Positions 28,763-39,412 of a DNA stretch of 64,000 nt are shown piece by piece. The number at the start of each line of letters is the position of its first letter. Within the stretch, counting starts at the first letter, position 1. The stretch comes from Histomonas meleagridis (lineage: Eukaryota > Parabasalia > Tritrichomonadida > Dientamoebidae): positions 62,001-126,000 of the forward strand of contig WSYJ01000146.1 of NCBI GenBank assembly GCA_020186115.1, in the 5' to 3' direction. A program made the position numbers and the translations under genes. The notes under the pieces were generated by a model. That model was not told the DNA's origin. It ran no database searches and saw only the letters and a program-made list of their open reading frames with translations.

Positions 28763-31700
28763 CTATTTAAATTCGTTAAATGCGACTTGCGCCAATTCCT
28801 TCACCAATTTTTCCTTACACAATTCCTCGATTAGCTTCAATCTCTTTCTTGGCACGTTATCCAACTTGAATCCTGTTTCACTTACTCCGAATATTTCCAT
28901 GCACAACGAGATGTAATTACCCAATGCCTTTGCGGACAACGTCTGTAATTTATTAAATGGTGTCAATCTTCCATCGAATGAACTATAATGCCAAACAGTG
29001 TATAAACCTTTCAAAGTTGGCTTAACGATCAAAACGATTTGTTTCTGTTTTATATATTTTGTAATTTTTATATCGAAATCCGATTCATTAAATATTATTT
29101 TAATTAATGAATTATTCGACATTTCATTAATTCTTTTTGCGCCTTCGATATCTTTAGCCATTTCAGGACATAAAAATGCGGCAATAGAAAACGTCGAAGG
29201 TATTATAGGGACAGAAGTTCTTAACAATGGTAAATTCCTTTTTCGATTTGATTCATCATCGAATAACATTTGTTGTCCAATTTCTTCCAAGAATTCCTTT
29301 AAACGTGGCGACATTCGATTATAATGTTCATCTTTAAATTCGAATGATATGTCATCATTTAATACATGTAAAATTGGTATTATATTTATCTTTAAGTTTT
29401 CTAACTCGTCGAATTTATGAATAATTTCATTAATTAACGTTTGGTCATTTTGAGGTTTAATTTCTAACATATTATAATTATCAAGTAAACCAAACATCGA
29501 AAGGAAATCGATGACACGAGGACGTTGATATTGTGATAATTCATTAAATTTGGTATAAAAACCATAGCGAACCCAATCGAGCCATTTAACATAATCATCT
29601 TCATAATGACTTCGTAATGTTTCATCTTGTTCAGCTAATTCATCCATTGTAACATTCGAGAAACCATTAATAGAATTACCTAAAAGATTTATATATGGAA
29701 TCGTCGATATCTTTGGCTTATCTAATTCAACAGGTGTTACTTCATCAGATAATTTCGGTGTCGATTCATTATGATTTATATATTCATCATTAATTGACCA
29801 AAATGTTTTACCAAATATTCCACGCATAAACATTATTAATGGTTTTGATCCGTCGATTTTCTCGATGAATGATATTAATACTTTATTTTTAACTGTGAAA
29901 TAATAAATTTTTGCGTCTTCGATTTCTAATTCTTTAATTATTAATTCTTCATTTATCAAATTAGATGAATCTAATTTATGTGAATAGAAATCATTACATT
30001 GTAAATGGATATTACATCGTGATGATACTATATCATATAATGATTGTATTAATTCTGCTTTATCTTGATTCCAATTTCGATAATTTTCCTTAAGTTGGAA
30101 ATCAACATATTTAATTAACTCAATAAATGGTACTCCTATTACATCAACTTGTATTAACTTATCACCAAATTCGATCAATGATAAAAACATTGATAACGTT
30201 GCTACAAGTATCGAAGGGTTTGAATGATTTTGTATTATTTGTGATACAATTAATTGTACAGTATTATAATTAACTAATGTATCACTTAATGAAGGATTAT
30301 TACGTATTGCAGAACTAATTAATGTAATACAACTTGAAATGAATTTAATTCCATTCTCATTAGTAATATATGGAGTAATGTTCTTAAAGATATCATTAAT
30401 CTTCTCAAACATTATCGATAAATTATTGGAATAACTTAATAATGTAAACTTCGTCGGATAATATTTGTCATTTAACATGTTCCAGATACAATTAAAACCT
30501 TTGATAATCGTCGGCTTTAATTCTTCAAATTCTTTTATGTTCGTTTTAACTATTTCAACAGAACTAACAAATAATGATGTAATGTTACTAAATAAACTTG
30601 GATGCGATGACTCAAATGTACTCGTTAATTCAAACTGTGGTATCATTTCAAGTGCTAATTTAGAACAATAATATGTACCAATGGTATTAAAGCCAAGTAA
30701 AAAAATCCCGCGATCTAAAAATGCTAATAAATTAAGTTGACTTTGTGGTCTAACTTGACTACAGACAAAAGATAACAATTTGGCAATGGTGGACTCGATG
30801 CCTGTGCAGTCAAAACTTGAAATTAGTTTCAATATATTTGATATGTTATTACTAATGGAATCATTACAAAGTGATAAATCGGGTGGATATAACATAAGAA
30901 ATCGCCCAAAGAGTTTAAGGAAGTTTTGGGCAGGATATCGATTTATCAAAAAATCAGATGTCGATTCTGCACAATCTACGGCTTTCGCTAGGAGCTTACT
31001 ACAGATAACAGATACCTTACGGAGTAGAACTGGCGATTTGATAACTTTTTTGCAATCAATACAATTAATGGTTCGATCAAAAAAGAATACATAAAGCTGT
31101 GGAGTAACAGGTTTGTCTCTGTTAAGTGCACTGCCAATGTTGAAATCATCATTTATGGAGATGTTGAAGATGCACGAACATATGTATGAATATAATTGAA
31201 TAAGACGATCGCCCCAGACATCAATATAACTCTCGCGATTACTCCACTTGTGAGAAAAAGAGGTAAAACGATCCCATAATGAAGGGTCTTGAACTCCAGA
31301 AATATATAATGAGCGAAATAGAACATCAGTGGATTTGGTTTGAATTTCGGCAAACAATGGTTTCATGAATTCAACTTTGTTGTAAATGTTGGATTGTAAC
31401 GAGTCACAGATTCCAATTAATGTATTGAATAAAATCAGCCAAGTGTCTTTTTCAAGGTCATGAGCACGTAACGTGAATATAAGTTTGTAGTTATTGAGTA
31501 TTTTAAGGAGCAAAGGTCTATATGTGCGAGTAAAAAATTCTCCATCAATTATTAGATTACATTGAAATGGAGTTGAAAGTTGCTTAATTATGCGCCTGAG
31601 AATAACATTCTGATGTTGTATGTCTCCAAGAGATGATGGATCTTCAATCCATTTTTTATAAAAATCAACAGCAACATCAATTAAATCAGCATCCCCTGTT

Positions 31701-31939
31701 GGAAGGCAAAGAGTTACTCCCATTAATTCCATCAAAAACTCAATTCGCTTTTCTGTTGTTAAAGGAATTTTGTTGATGTTTTGCTTAATGCTTTGAATTA
31801 TTTGTCGACAAGAAGAAATTGCAACTTCTTTTGGATATGAAGTAAGTATATACTCCTCTGAATCATCATCAATTAAGTCGTTGTCTAGAAGACTTGGAAG
31901 AAATAAATAAAGTGGCTTTTGCTCATCACTTTGAGACAT
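28763..31939 (-). CDS. Rap/Ran-GAP (RalGAP/tuberin-type) domain protein
   Basis: 1058 residues, uninterrupted. The start is set at the ATG at 31939, two codons after the first possible non-ATG start. The N-terminal ~850 residues are helical repeats typical of RalGAP/tuberin proteins. The C-terminus (about residues 880-1035) carries a Rap/Ran-GAP-like core: NNSLIKIIFNESDFDIKITK, then KQIVLIVKPTLKGLYTVWHY and a long final helix. The family switches off Rap/Ral/Rheb GTPases; the catalytic Asn-thumb helix was not confidently identified, so activity is uncertain. A 14-bp palindrome ATCGGTTAACCGAT lies 24 bp upstream of the start and may be a Myb-type site. It is divergent from the GTPase gene. Confidence 0.75.
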   Translation of the reverse strand: MSQSDEQKPLYLFLPSLLDNDLIDDDSEEYILTSYPKEVAISSCRQIIQSIKQNINKIPLTTEKRIEFLMELMGVTLCLPTGDADLIDVAVDFYKKWIEDPSSLGDIQHQNVILRRIIKQLSTPFQCNLIIDGEFFTRTYRPLLLKILNNYKLIFTLRAHDLEKDTWLILFNTLIGICDSLQSNIYNKVEFMKPLFAEIQTKSTDVLFRSLYISGVQDPSLWDRFTSFSHKWSNRESYIDVWGDRLIQLYSYICSCIFNISINDDFNIGSALNRDKPVTPQLYVFFFDRTINCIDCKKVIKSPVLLRKVSVICSKLLAKAVDCAESTSDFLINRYPAQNFLKLFGRFLMLYPPDLSLCNDSISNNISNILKLISSFDCTGIESTIAKLLSFVCSQVRPQSQLNLLAFLDRGIFLLGFNTIGTYYCSKLALEMIPQFELTSTFESSHPSLFSNITSLFVSSVEIVKTNIKEFEELKPTIIKGFNCIWNMLNDKYYPTKFTLLSYSNNLSIMFEKINDIFKNITPYITNENGIKFISSCITLISSAIRNNPSLSDTLVNYNTVQLIVSQIIQNHSNPSILVATLSMFLSLIEFGDKLIQVDVIGVPFIELIKYVDFQLKENYRNWNQDKAELIQSLYDIVSSRCNIHLQCNDFYSHKLDSSNLINEELIIKELEIEDAKIYYFTVKNKVLISFIEKIDGSKPLIMFMRGIFGKTFWSINDEYINHNESTPKLSDEVTPVELDKPKISTIPYINLLGNSINGFSNVTMDELAEQDETLRSHYEDDYVKWLDWVRYGFYTKFNELSQYQRPRVIDFLSMFGLLDNYNMLEIKPQNDQTLINEIIHKFDELENLKINIIPILHVLNDDISFEFKDEHYNRMSPRLKEFLEEIGQQMLFDDESNRKRNLPLLRTSVPIIPSTFSIAAFLCPEMAKDIEGAKRINEMSNNSLIKIIFNESDFDIKITKYIKQKQIVLIVKPTLKGLYTVWHYSSFDGRLTPFNKLQTLSAKALGNYISLCMEIFGVSETGFKLDNVPRKRLKLIEELCKEKLVKELAQVAFNEFK

Positions 31940-31962
31940 TGGCAAATCTCAAGTTGATATTC

Positions 31963-31976
31963 ATCGGTTAACCGAT
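31963..31976. promoter_or_regulatory. Palindromic Myb-like site upstream of the GAP gene
   Basis: ATCGGTTAACCGAT is a perfect 14-bp palindrome built on GGTTAACC/AACCG, a core similar to Myb recognition sequences. It lies 24 bp before the GAP start codon. Related palindromes occur at 38138 and 55125. Confidence 0.45.
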
Positions 31977-32418
31977 TAGTTTTTGAAGATTATTGTGCCA
32001 CTTTTCATTGAAAACCTGAGATTCAGGGCGCCCTAAAAATTGGGTTACAGTGCCCAGATATCATTTCAATTTTACGAAATACTTGTATTGAATTTTCTTT
32101 CGATTTTTAATTCAATTTTTTTTTTATGATATGAACATCAATTTTTTTTTACTTTTTTCCTGAAATTTGAAATTTAAATTTTTTAATCACCATTTTTTGA
32201 TGTTCTTCAATAACAACTCATTTTGAATTCGAATAAATATCAAAAATTTGAAATCTTTAAAAATTAAATATTTTGACTTTTTGGGAGATTTCCATTATCA
32301 TGCTTTTCATAAATAGATGTAGCTTAATGTAGTGGCATTTTTAATATCATTTCTGGCATTTTTTGAAATAATTTCATCAATTTTTGATAACAATTATTTT
32401 CACCTCACTTTTTGTTTT

Positions 32419-34890
32419 ATGTCTTTTAAAGATAAACTTAATATGTTTCGGAATTTGACTAACTCAAATCCACAAGCTCCTTATAAAGAACCTCAACCTC
32501 GTAAAATCATTTCAATTAATAAGCCTACGAATGATGTTAGAACTAACACACAACAAAATTCTTCGACACATTCTGAAGCAGACTATTCAGAAGAAATTAA
32601 GGATATTATGTTCAAGGATAAAAAAAGAGAATTCAAGGTTATTGAGCCTGATTTTAACCAGGGTAAACTTGATTCTGTTTCAGTTCAAAAGATAATAAAT
32701 GAATGTTCAAAAGGAAAAGATATCAAAAAAATATATGCCCAGAATATAAAGAAAAACCAAATAATGAGGGAGCCAGTACAAGTTGCTTCTATGAAAGAAG
32801 GCTGCAAGACCCCCATTTTTATGTTCGATAAATTACAAAAAGTACTAGAAAGAGCAGGAACCCGACCAATTATTTTCGTTTCAGCATTAGGAAAATATCA
32901 ACAAGGAAAAAGCTCTACAATAGCTGGATTTACAGGAAATTTAAAACATAATGTAGGAAATTCAAGCAAGGAATGTACAGACGGAGTATATATTGACGGA
33001 CCTTATACACTTCAAAATTTTTATGAAAGATTTAATGTTAAGCCAAGGGAAAATATATCATATAGAAAATATGATAATGAAAAAATGGAACCTGTCATAT
33101 TCTTTTTTGATATCGAAGGATTTGGTGGGCAAAAGAATAGACTCGATATTAATGATCAACTTGGCGCATATAGAGATTTATTAATACCATTTTTAGCTAT
33201 GTCATCAGTATATTTTTATGCTGCTGATATGAATACACTTGTGGATGAAATAAAATGGATTGTAGAAGGTTTACAAATATCTTCAATAACAAATAATGAT
33301 CCATCAAATAGAGGAAAATTAGGATTGATAATTTCAATGAAAAATGTTATGTATCCTATAATATCAGAAGAAGCTGATATACAAAAATATGGAGAATTCG
33401 ACCCAAAGAATTCTAAAACATACGGTGCATTCGATAAATATCAACATGATCATTTCATTAATGTTGATCAGTTAGAAGACAAAGGAATGACATTTTCGTT
33501 TGTGCCACTATATCCACCAATTGATGAAAAAACATTTTTACGTTCATTTAATTATTTCGCTGAAAAAATGATAAGAGCAATTGAAAATGCATCAGAAAGT
33601 GAATTTATCAGAGATTGTTCTTCTTCTATGGAACTCGTAAAATTAATTCAGAAGTATGCGAATTCACCAAACTTCGAAAAAAATATTCAAGAAGCAGAAT
33701 ATAATAATACAATTCAAAGATTTGTATTAAATTATGGTGGGTATGATAAAATAAATGGAATTTTTGAATACGTTTCACGAGAATTCGATTTACATAAAGA
33801 TCATATTCAAAGTCTTGATTTGAATTCCATAAAACGTAAATATGTAAATATGCTTAAAGTGAATATAGGTGAAATATTAGGAAATGCACAATGCTCTGAT
33901 GAAGCAAGTCGAATAAAGAAAGAAATGATAAATTATATCTATGATTATATCGATAAAAAATATAAGGAGGCCATTGATGAGGGAAATAAACGTCAAGAAG
34001 AAATCAAGAGTGTAATGCGTGATGAATGCACCAAAGAAGGTACTAAATTCATTAATGAAATTAAAAAAGAACTTGAAAATGAATCGAAATGGGATCAATA
34101 TAAAAATAACAAACAATTTTATATTAATAAATTCATCCAAAAGTTGCAAAATCAATATGGTAAAAAATATTCTTTTCCTCCTCAATCGAAATTATTTGAG
34201 GATGTATTAGAAGAATTCAAAGAATGGATAGAAAAGGATATAGATGTTACTTATGACAGATTAGATAGATATTATGAAAAAATTAAAGTTGCAAGGACCT
34301 TAGGAGAAAAACAAAAAGAAATGAATCATATTATAGAAATGACCAAGCATAAGTCTCTTGCCATGACTGAATTTCAAAATACAATAACTATAATAAATCA
34401 GAAAATTCAAAATAGCATTGATAGTATATTGAACGAATATGCAGAAAAAATTAAAGACAAAGAATTTTATGTAAATACATATAAAAATCAAGATGATGTT
34501 TTGAATGAAATTTATCAAAAAATTGAAGATAAGTTATTTGATGAAAATTATTCTCAATTGAAAAAGAATTACATTACAAAATCATTTGAGGATAGTAAAG
34601 ATAAAATAGAGAAAGATCTTGATATGTTATACCAGAAGGCAAGGATTAATCATCGAACTGTAGTCATTGAAAGTTGCGCGTATAAAGAGGTAGGACACAA
34701 TCGTCACATCATCATATATAAAAGAGAAGTATACAAATATCCTGATGGCGAAGTAGAAGAACAGCCATGGGTCGCATTAAGAAGAGAAAAAATTGGATTC
34801 TGGCAAAGGAATAGTTACTCATATCCACCTTCAAATTTCGATATCAAAACATTTGACGCAAATAAGCTTGCTACAAATCAACAAAAATAA
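32419..34890 (+). CDS. Large GTPase-like protein (dynamin/GBP/atlastin-like), 823 aa
   Basis: The start is moved to the ATG at 32419 because an Inr-like TCACTTTTT lies about 12 bp before it; the longer frame would start upstream of that box. After a ~150-residue polar leader comes a P-loop, SALGKYQQGKSST (about 154-166), followed by a switch-like STE/CTDG stretch and a G3 motif FFFDIEGFGG (about 227-236). A canonical G4 motif is not evident (ISMKNVMYP at the expected place). The C-terminal 450 residues are long charged helices, as in the stalks of dynamin-superfamily GTPases, ending in a Trp/Tyr-rich tail (WVALRREKIGFWQRNSYSY). A role in membrane or stress responses is family-level inference. 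Confidence 0.65.
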   Translation: MSFKDKLNMFRNLTNSNPQAPYKEPQPRKIISINKPTNDVRTNTQQNSSTHSEADYSEEIKDIMFKDKKREFKVIEPDFNQGKLDSVSVQKIINECSKGKDIKKIYAQNIKKNQIMREPVQVASMKEGCKTPIFMFDKLQKVLERAGTRPIIFVSALGKYQQGKSSTIAGFTGNLKHNVGNSSKECTDGVYIDGPYTLQNFYERFNVKPRENISYRKYDNEKMEPVIFFFDIEGFGGQKNRLDINDQLGAYRDLLIPFLAMSSVYFYAADMNTLVDEIKWIVEGLQISSITNNDPSNRGKLGLIISMKNVMYPIISEEADIQKYGEFDPKNSKTYGAFDKYQHDHFINVDQLEDKGMTFSFVPLYPPIDEKTFLRSFNYFAEKMIRAIENASESEFIRDCSSSMELVKLIQKYANSPNFEKNIQEAEYNNTIQRFVLNYGGYDKINGIFEYVSREFDLHKDHIQSLDLNSIKRKYVNMLKVNIGEILGNAQCSDEASRIKKEMINYIYDYIDKKYKEAIDEGNKRQEEIKSVMRDECTKEGTKFINEIKKELENESKWDQYKNNKQFYINKFIQKLQNQYGKKYSFPPQSKLFEDVLEEFKEWIEKDIDVTYDRLDRYYEKIKVARTLGEKQKEMNHIIEMTKHKSLAMTEFQNTITIINQKIQNSIDSILNEYAEKIKDKEFYVNTYKNQDDVLNEIYQKIEDKLFDENYSQLKKNYITKSFEDSKDKIEKDLDMLYQKARINHRTVVIESCAYKEVGHNRHIIIYKREVYKYPDGEVEEQPWVALRREKIGFWQRNSYSYPPSNFDIKTFDANKLATNQQK

Positions 34891-35043
34891 ATTCAAAGAA
34901 TAAAGAGCTTTGCTAATATAATAATGTCAAAAAATTTATAATATATTATCTTTTATGTATTTATGGAATAACATTGTGTATGTCTATATAATTCCTCATA
35001 TTTCATACATTTCTTGATACCTAATCTTATCTTTAATTGATCC
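34891..35043. other. Intergenic DNA
   Basis: 3' region of the GTPase gene; no features recognised. Confidence 0.4.
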
Positions 35044-35045
35044 TA

Positions 35046-35492
35046 AAGTGGTTGCAAAAACGACGAGCAAGTGGATAATTTTTTGACACTAAATGCAATT
35101 AAATAAGCGGTTACCTGCTCCATCTTTTCTCCGTCAAAAATAAAGTTCAGAACTTCATTTTTAGTAATTTTTTTACTATTTTTCTGTATGACTAGATGCA
35201 TTATTGTGATGTTAATGATATTTGAATCAAGTTCAGAGGTGTTTTTCTTTGTATGTCCAATCTTATTGTCTAAATCATACATTATTAATACTCCAGTTTA
35301 TATTTTCGATCTAACTTTCTTTATTATGTTACGTCCATGATGATATTTTATGGAAATTTGAGAATCGTTTAGCTCTGCAATATTTCATTTATTATTTCGA
35401 CTCTTGTTTCACTCATCCAATGTGGTATTTTTATTTGTGTTTTAATTTTCAAACGGCCTCTGAGAGATGGCTCATCGTTTTTGCAACCACTT
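35046..35492. mobile_element. 447-bp MITE with ~25-bp terminal inverted repeats and TA duplication
   Basis: The left end AAGTGGTTGCAAAAACGACG is the inverse of the right end CGTTTTTGCAACCACTT, with one or two mismatches further in. TA flanks both sides (35044-35045, 35493-35494), the signature of the Tc1/mariner superfamily. A short minus-strand frame inside (35043-35282) shows no transposase motif, so the element is non-autonomous. Confidence 0.8.
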
Positions 35493-35494
35493 TA

Positions 35495-37121
35495 ATCCAT
35501 ATTCAAATTTTTTGTACCATTTTTTAATTGCTTGCTCATGATTGTGTAAACGATTTAACGAATTTCGTTACTTTTTTTATAACTTTAAAAGCCACTGGTT
35601 TACTCCATTTTACCAAAAAATTTGTTTTCTTTAATGGTTCATACCATTTTGATTTGTTGTAGACGCCCTAGGATTAAAATGATATTGAATTTAGTAAAAA
35701 GTTTCCATGAAACCATTCAAATTAATTTTTCAATCGTTTTATATCGTTAAAATTTGGGAAGGGTTAGGTTGACTCACTATTAAAAATCGATCAAAACATT
35801 TAATTGATTCAAATTTGATATAGTCACTTTGCTAATCGATTCTTAATATGAAATATGTCTTAATTTCCCGATGAATCGAAAATTGAATATAATATCCCAA
35901 GACCATGAACAATTTTTTACCCTATGTAAAAAATAAAAATTACAGATTTAACCTCACCAATTCATTCTCACTAATCAAATAAATCTCATAATTTTCATTA
36001 TTCACATTAATTCATATCATTCTCATTAATATTATTCTTACATTTCATATGATTTTTATCAAAATTTAGAATAATTTGATTATAAATTTTGATTGATATT
36101 CTTTATAGACGATATAATTCAGGTGCTACTTTTATTCTTGGGTTCGTTTAAAACAACATGTTGAAGCATAATGACCTTTTTTATGTCTGTTACTGCGGCA
36201 AGGTGATCTTTTTCTTCGAAAGTGCTAACCAACATTCACAGATGGGACTGTTGGTTGTGCACCAGGAATCACTAATACATCTCTATATTTTTCCTATGGA
36301 TTCATCGAGAACCAATTGTATCAAATTTGAAAAATCATTTAGATTTTTCCCGAACAAACTATTTGAATCATTAATGAACTTTCCTAGTGTCGAATTTTGT
36401 ACTTTTTCGAGATATTTTTTAAATGGATATATGACATATCTACATTTACATGCTCATATTATAATCTTTCTCCAAAAAAATCACAACTTTTTGATATAAC
36501 TGTCATTTAAAAAGTGGAACACCTCACAATTATTTTTGTGTAATTTAGTTATTGTTGTTCTATATAGAAAAAATTCAGAGAAATATTTTCAATTTACATT
36601 TGAATGATTTATATACTTCGTAGGAAATTATTTGAATGAAATTAAAAAAATATCAATTGGTGCATAAAACAAATTCATGTATAAAATATTTATGTATATT
36701 ACATGATCATGTATAACATATTCAAATATAATATCATTAAATAACATCATGTATAACAAGCAATTATAGATAAGGGAGATAAAAATCGATCCACAATCCT
36801 AGAAAAGACGAATTTACAATGGAAATAAGATATATAAATGGTCACCAATAATAATTAAAAATAAACATAACATATGATATGATATCGATAATAAATCAGA
36901 ACATGTGATGAAATTTGCCTAACAATTACTGATAATTCAATTTAGGTTGAAACAGTTAGGGGTTATATATTAATTAAAATTTCCGATAGGTTTGTCCTTA
37001 TGCAAATTACAAAGGACTAAAATGGCATCAAAATTAATCAATGGTCGAACAATTGCATCCATCACACGCCAAGCATAGTTTTATAGCAACTCAAACACAA
37101 ATTTACACTAATTAATTTTAT
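35495..37121. other. Intergenic DNA
   Basis: About 1.6 kb of AT-rich DNA. One plus-strand frame (36158-36499, 113 codons) has no recognisable domain and biased Phe/Leu content typical of chance frames in AT-rich DNA, so it is not called. Confidence 0.45.
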
Positions 37122-37123
37122 TA

Positions 37124-37649
37124 CCCTGATGTTTTTCCAATTCGCGATTTTTACGACCGTTTATAGTATTCAAAAAATAATAAACGGCCTAGTGTGGCCA
37201 CAATGCACAGCAATATATTTCCAAAAAAACCTCATAAAGACTACACGAATTACAAAAAAAGGCCAATGCTCGAATGTGTTAAAACTCAAATTTCAAGAGG
37301 ATACCCAAGAATTACTAAGATTGCACAAACAAGTAAAATTCCTGATTCCACACTAAATTCCTGAAAAGATATATTAAAGCATAATCCTGCTTGGAGACCA
37401 TGTAATAATGACCATGGAAGTGGTCATAGGATATTTACAGACATAAAAAAACAATCAATTAAGGATTTTATTGTCAGTTGTTTTTTACAACCTGGTTATG
37501 TGTTTACCAATGAAGACTTCATTATAATCGCTATGAATGCATATTTAACAAAATAGCAAGACATAACAAATTTTGAAGAAACGGAAGATTTTTTAGTTTC
37601 ACACCAATTTATCGCAGATTTTAAATTGCGAATTGGAAAGACATCAGGG
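37124..37649 (+). mobile_element. Deleted non-autonomous pogo-like element, 526 bp
   Basis: The left end CCCTGATGTTTTTCCAATTC and the right end GAATTGGAAAGACATCAGGG form inverted repeats, with TA on both sides (37122-37123 and 37650-37651). The interior matches the first ~500 bp of the element at 618, including the start of its transposase, but has two in-frame stops. It then jumps directly to the right end, so most of the transposase is deleted. It shares the CCGTTTATAGTATT...AATAATAAACGG subterminal inverted repeat. Confidence 0.9.
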
Positions 37650-37669
37650 TAAAACGATTCATTAAAGTT

Positions 37670-38116
37670 GAAAAATAAGAATTATTACATACACTGGCAA
37701 ATTTCGCTCCTTGTGGAGGAAAGTGAAATACCTTAGTGTCGTACTTATTTTGAAGTTCATCAATAATATTTTGATTAATATGACTTCTGAGTCTATCCAT
37801 CAATAAGACATTCTTTTGAGCTCCATTCATATCTCCAAAATGTTTTATCCAGTCTTCCATTTGAGTTAATCCCATACCAGATACACCTTTACACATTTAA
37901 TAATTATTTAATAATTATTATCTTTTGACCATTTTTTGTTTGTGTTTTTTGTGGTATATGTTGGATGAAATATGGATCAACAATTCCATTTGCTGAAATT
38001 GTAGTTACTCCCGTATCTCGATGATTTCCTAGTAAAATTACTCCTGAGTCCATAGCTGAAGGATCACAAAATTTTCTTTGAACAACATTCTCGTTCCATA
38101 AGCCAGTTTCATCCAT
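37670..38116 (-). pseudogene. DDE transposase remnant of a second family
   Basis: Two minus-strand pieces carry transposase motifs: MDETGLWNENVVQRKFCDP (first catalytic Asp in MDET), and after a frame break near 37900 in a TAATAATTATTTAATAATT tract, VLLMDRLRSHINQNIIDEL (second Asp) and HFPPQGAKFAS (the PP-x-x motif before the third acidic residue). The frame dies shortly after, just before the deleted pogo-like element, so the C-terminus is lost. The sequence differs from the element at 618. Confidence 0.75.
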
Positions 38117-38137
38117 TGCATGAATACGACTTAAAAA

Positions 38138-38176
38138 ACCGTTAACGGTCTATCAGTATTCCATTCAGACCGTTAA
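38138..38176. promoter_or_regulatory. Myb-like palindrome pair upstream of ankyrin gene
   Basis: ACCGTTAACGGT (38138-38149) is a perfect 12-bp palindrome and ACCGTTAA repeats at 38169. They lie 40-80 bp before the start of the ankyrin gene. AACCGTTA-type words also precede the proline-rich gene at 42588. Confidence 0.45.
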
Positions 38177-38215
38177 TCGTTCAAATAAATCATATAACAA
38201 AATATCTTGCTAAAA

Positions 38216-39412
38216 ATGGAAAACAACGAAATCGATAAACTTAAATCTATGGAACAAATAATTTTTGGCTTAAACAGTGAGAATTTCTCACAATCAATAA
38301 TTTCAATCATTTCTATGCTTGAAGAAAATTACATTTATTCTTTTAACCAAATTATTAGCCAGATGTTATACTTTGCATATGTAATCCGAACAAATGATTT
38401 TGATATATTTTTACATTTCTTGAAAGAAATTGATGCAAATGAGGCAAATAAAAATATGTGTCGAATATCCAATTTTTTTATACATTTTCTCCTTCATAAA
38501 GAAACGCAAGAATCATATTATCTTATTGAAAAAATGATTATACAAAGTATGATTGATCCAAAAGAAATTAAAAAGCAAATAAAAACAAATCCATATTTTA
38601 TGCATTATATGTCTTTTGAAGAATTTGAAAGTTTAGATGATTATTATCCATTTGTTAAATATATACATAAAAATTATGCTGAACTTTCAAAGAATGATTG
38701 CGAACTTCATAAACAATTAATTAATGAAGGAGTTAATCCCAATGAAATTGCAAAAATAATTCGATATGATGAAATCGAAAAACTTCAAGAAATATCATCA
38801 CAAGAAAACTTTGATTTTAATCAATTTATTGAGCCATCACTTTATGAAAGATGTTCTTTTATCAACCAAGATAATGTTTCATTAATTGATTATGCAGCAT
38901 TTTTTGGATCAATAAAATGTTTTAAATATTTACTCATGAATGGTTCCAAGTTATATTATACAGGCAAGTACGCAGCAGTAGGTGGAAATCTTGAAATTAT
39001 TCATTTATGCGAAAAAAATCATTCATCATTTGAAGCTTCATTAGAATCAGCAATTGAATTTCATAGGAATAATATCTTTACATATATTTATGAAAATAAA
39101 ATGGATGAAATTAATTATTCAATACATCTAGGAAAAACATGTGTTTTGTATCATAATTATGAAGTTTTATCTTACATACTTGAAAAAGGAATGGAAGCCA
39201 AAGATTCAATTATAAACCAAGCAGCTAGAATGGGAAATATATTTCTTATCAAATATTTTCTTCAAGAAAATCTAATACCTGATGACATATTAACATACTC
39301 TTCAGAATCAGGAAATATTGAACTAGTTAAATATATTTTAGAACAAGAAGATATTGATATAAATGAAAAAAATGTTAATTTGTTTTATATAATATTTACA
39401 TTCATATTTTAA
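38216..39412 (+). CDS. Ankyrin-repeat protein, N-terminal part (DUF3447-type)
   Basis: The start is set at the ATG at 38216 (MENNEIDKLKSMEQII). The first ~190 residues are the helical leader common to trichomonad ankyrin proteins; degenerate ankyrin units follow (SLIDYAAFFGSIKCFKYLLM, KYAAVGGNLEIIHLCEK, NQAARMGNIFLIKYFL, YSSESGNIELVKYILEQEDIDINEKN). The open frame stops in an AT-rich spacer right after one complete repeat, but further ankyrin units continue to about 40330. The true coding end is therefore near 39375, followed by an unusual spacer. A close relative lies on the minus strand at 61291-64000. Role: protein-protein interaction; specific function unknown. Confidence 0.75.
   Translation: MENNEIDKLKSMEQIIFGLNSENFSQSIISIISMLEENYIYSFNQIISQMLYFAYVIRTNDFDIFLHFLKEIDANEANKNMCRISNFFIHFLLHKETQESYYLIEKMIIQSMIDPKEIKKQIKTNPYFMHYMSFEEFESLDDYYPFVKYIHKNYAELSKNDCELHKQLINEGVNPNEIAKIIRYDEIEKLQEISSQENFDFNQFIEPSLYERCSFINQDNVSLIDYAAFFGSIKCFKYLLMNGSKLYYTGKYAAVGGNLEIIHLCEKNHSSFEASLESAIEFHRNNIFTYIYENKMDEINYSIHLGKTCVLYHNYEVLSYILEKGMEAKDSIINQAARMGNIFLIKYFLQENLIPDDILTYSSESGNIELVKYILEQEDIDINEKNVNLFYIIFTFIF

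Noticed and set aside
30780-31094. 104-codon plus-strand frame inside the GAP gene
   Set aside because: Antisense shadow of the intact 1058-codon minus-strand gene.
36158-36499. 113-codon plus-strand frame in the transposon-rich spacer
   Set aside because: Phe/Leu/Ile-rich, no domain, no promoter-like box; typical chance frame in AT-rich DNA.
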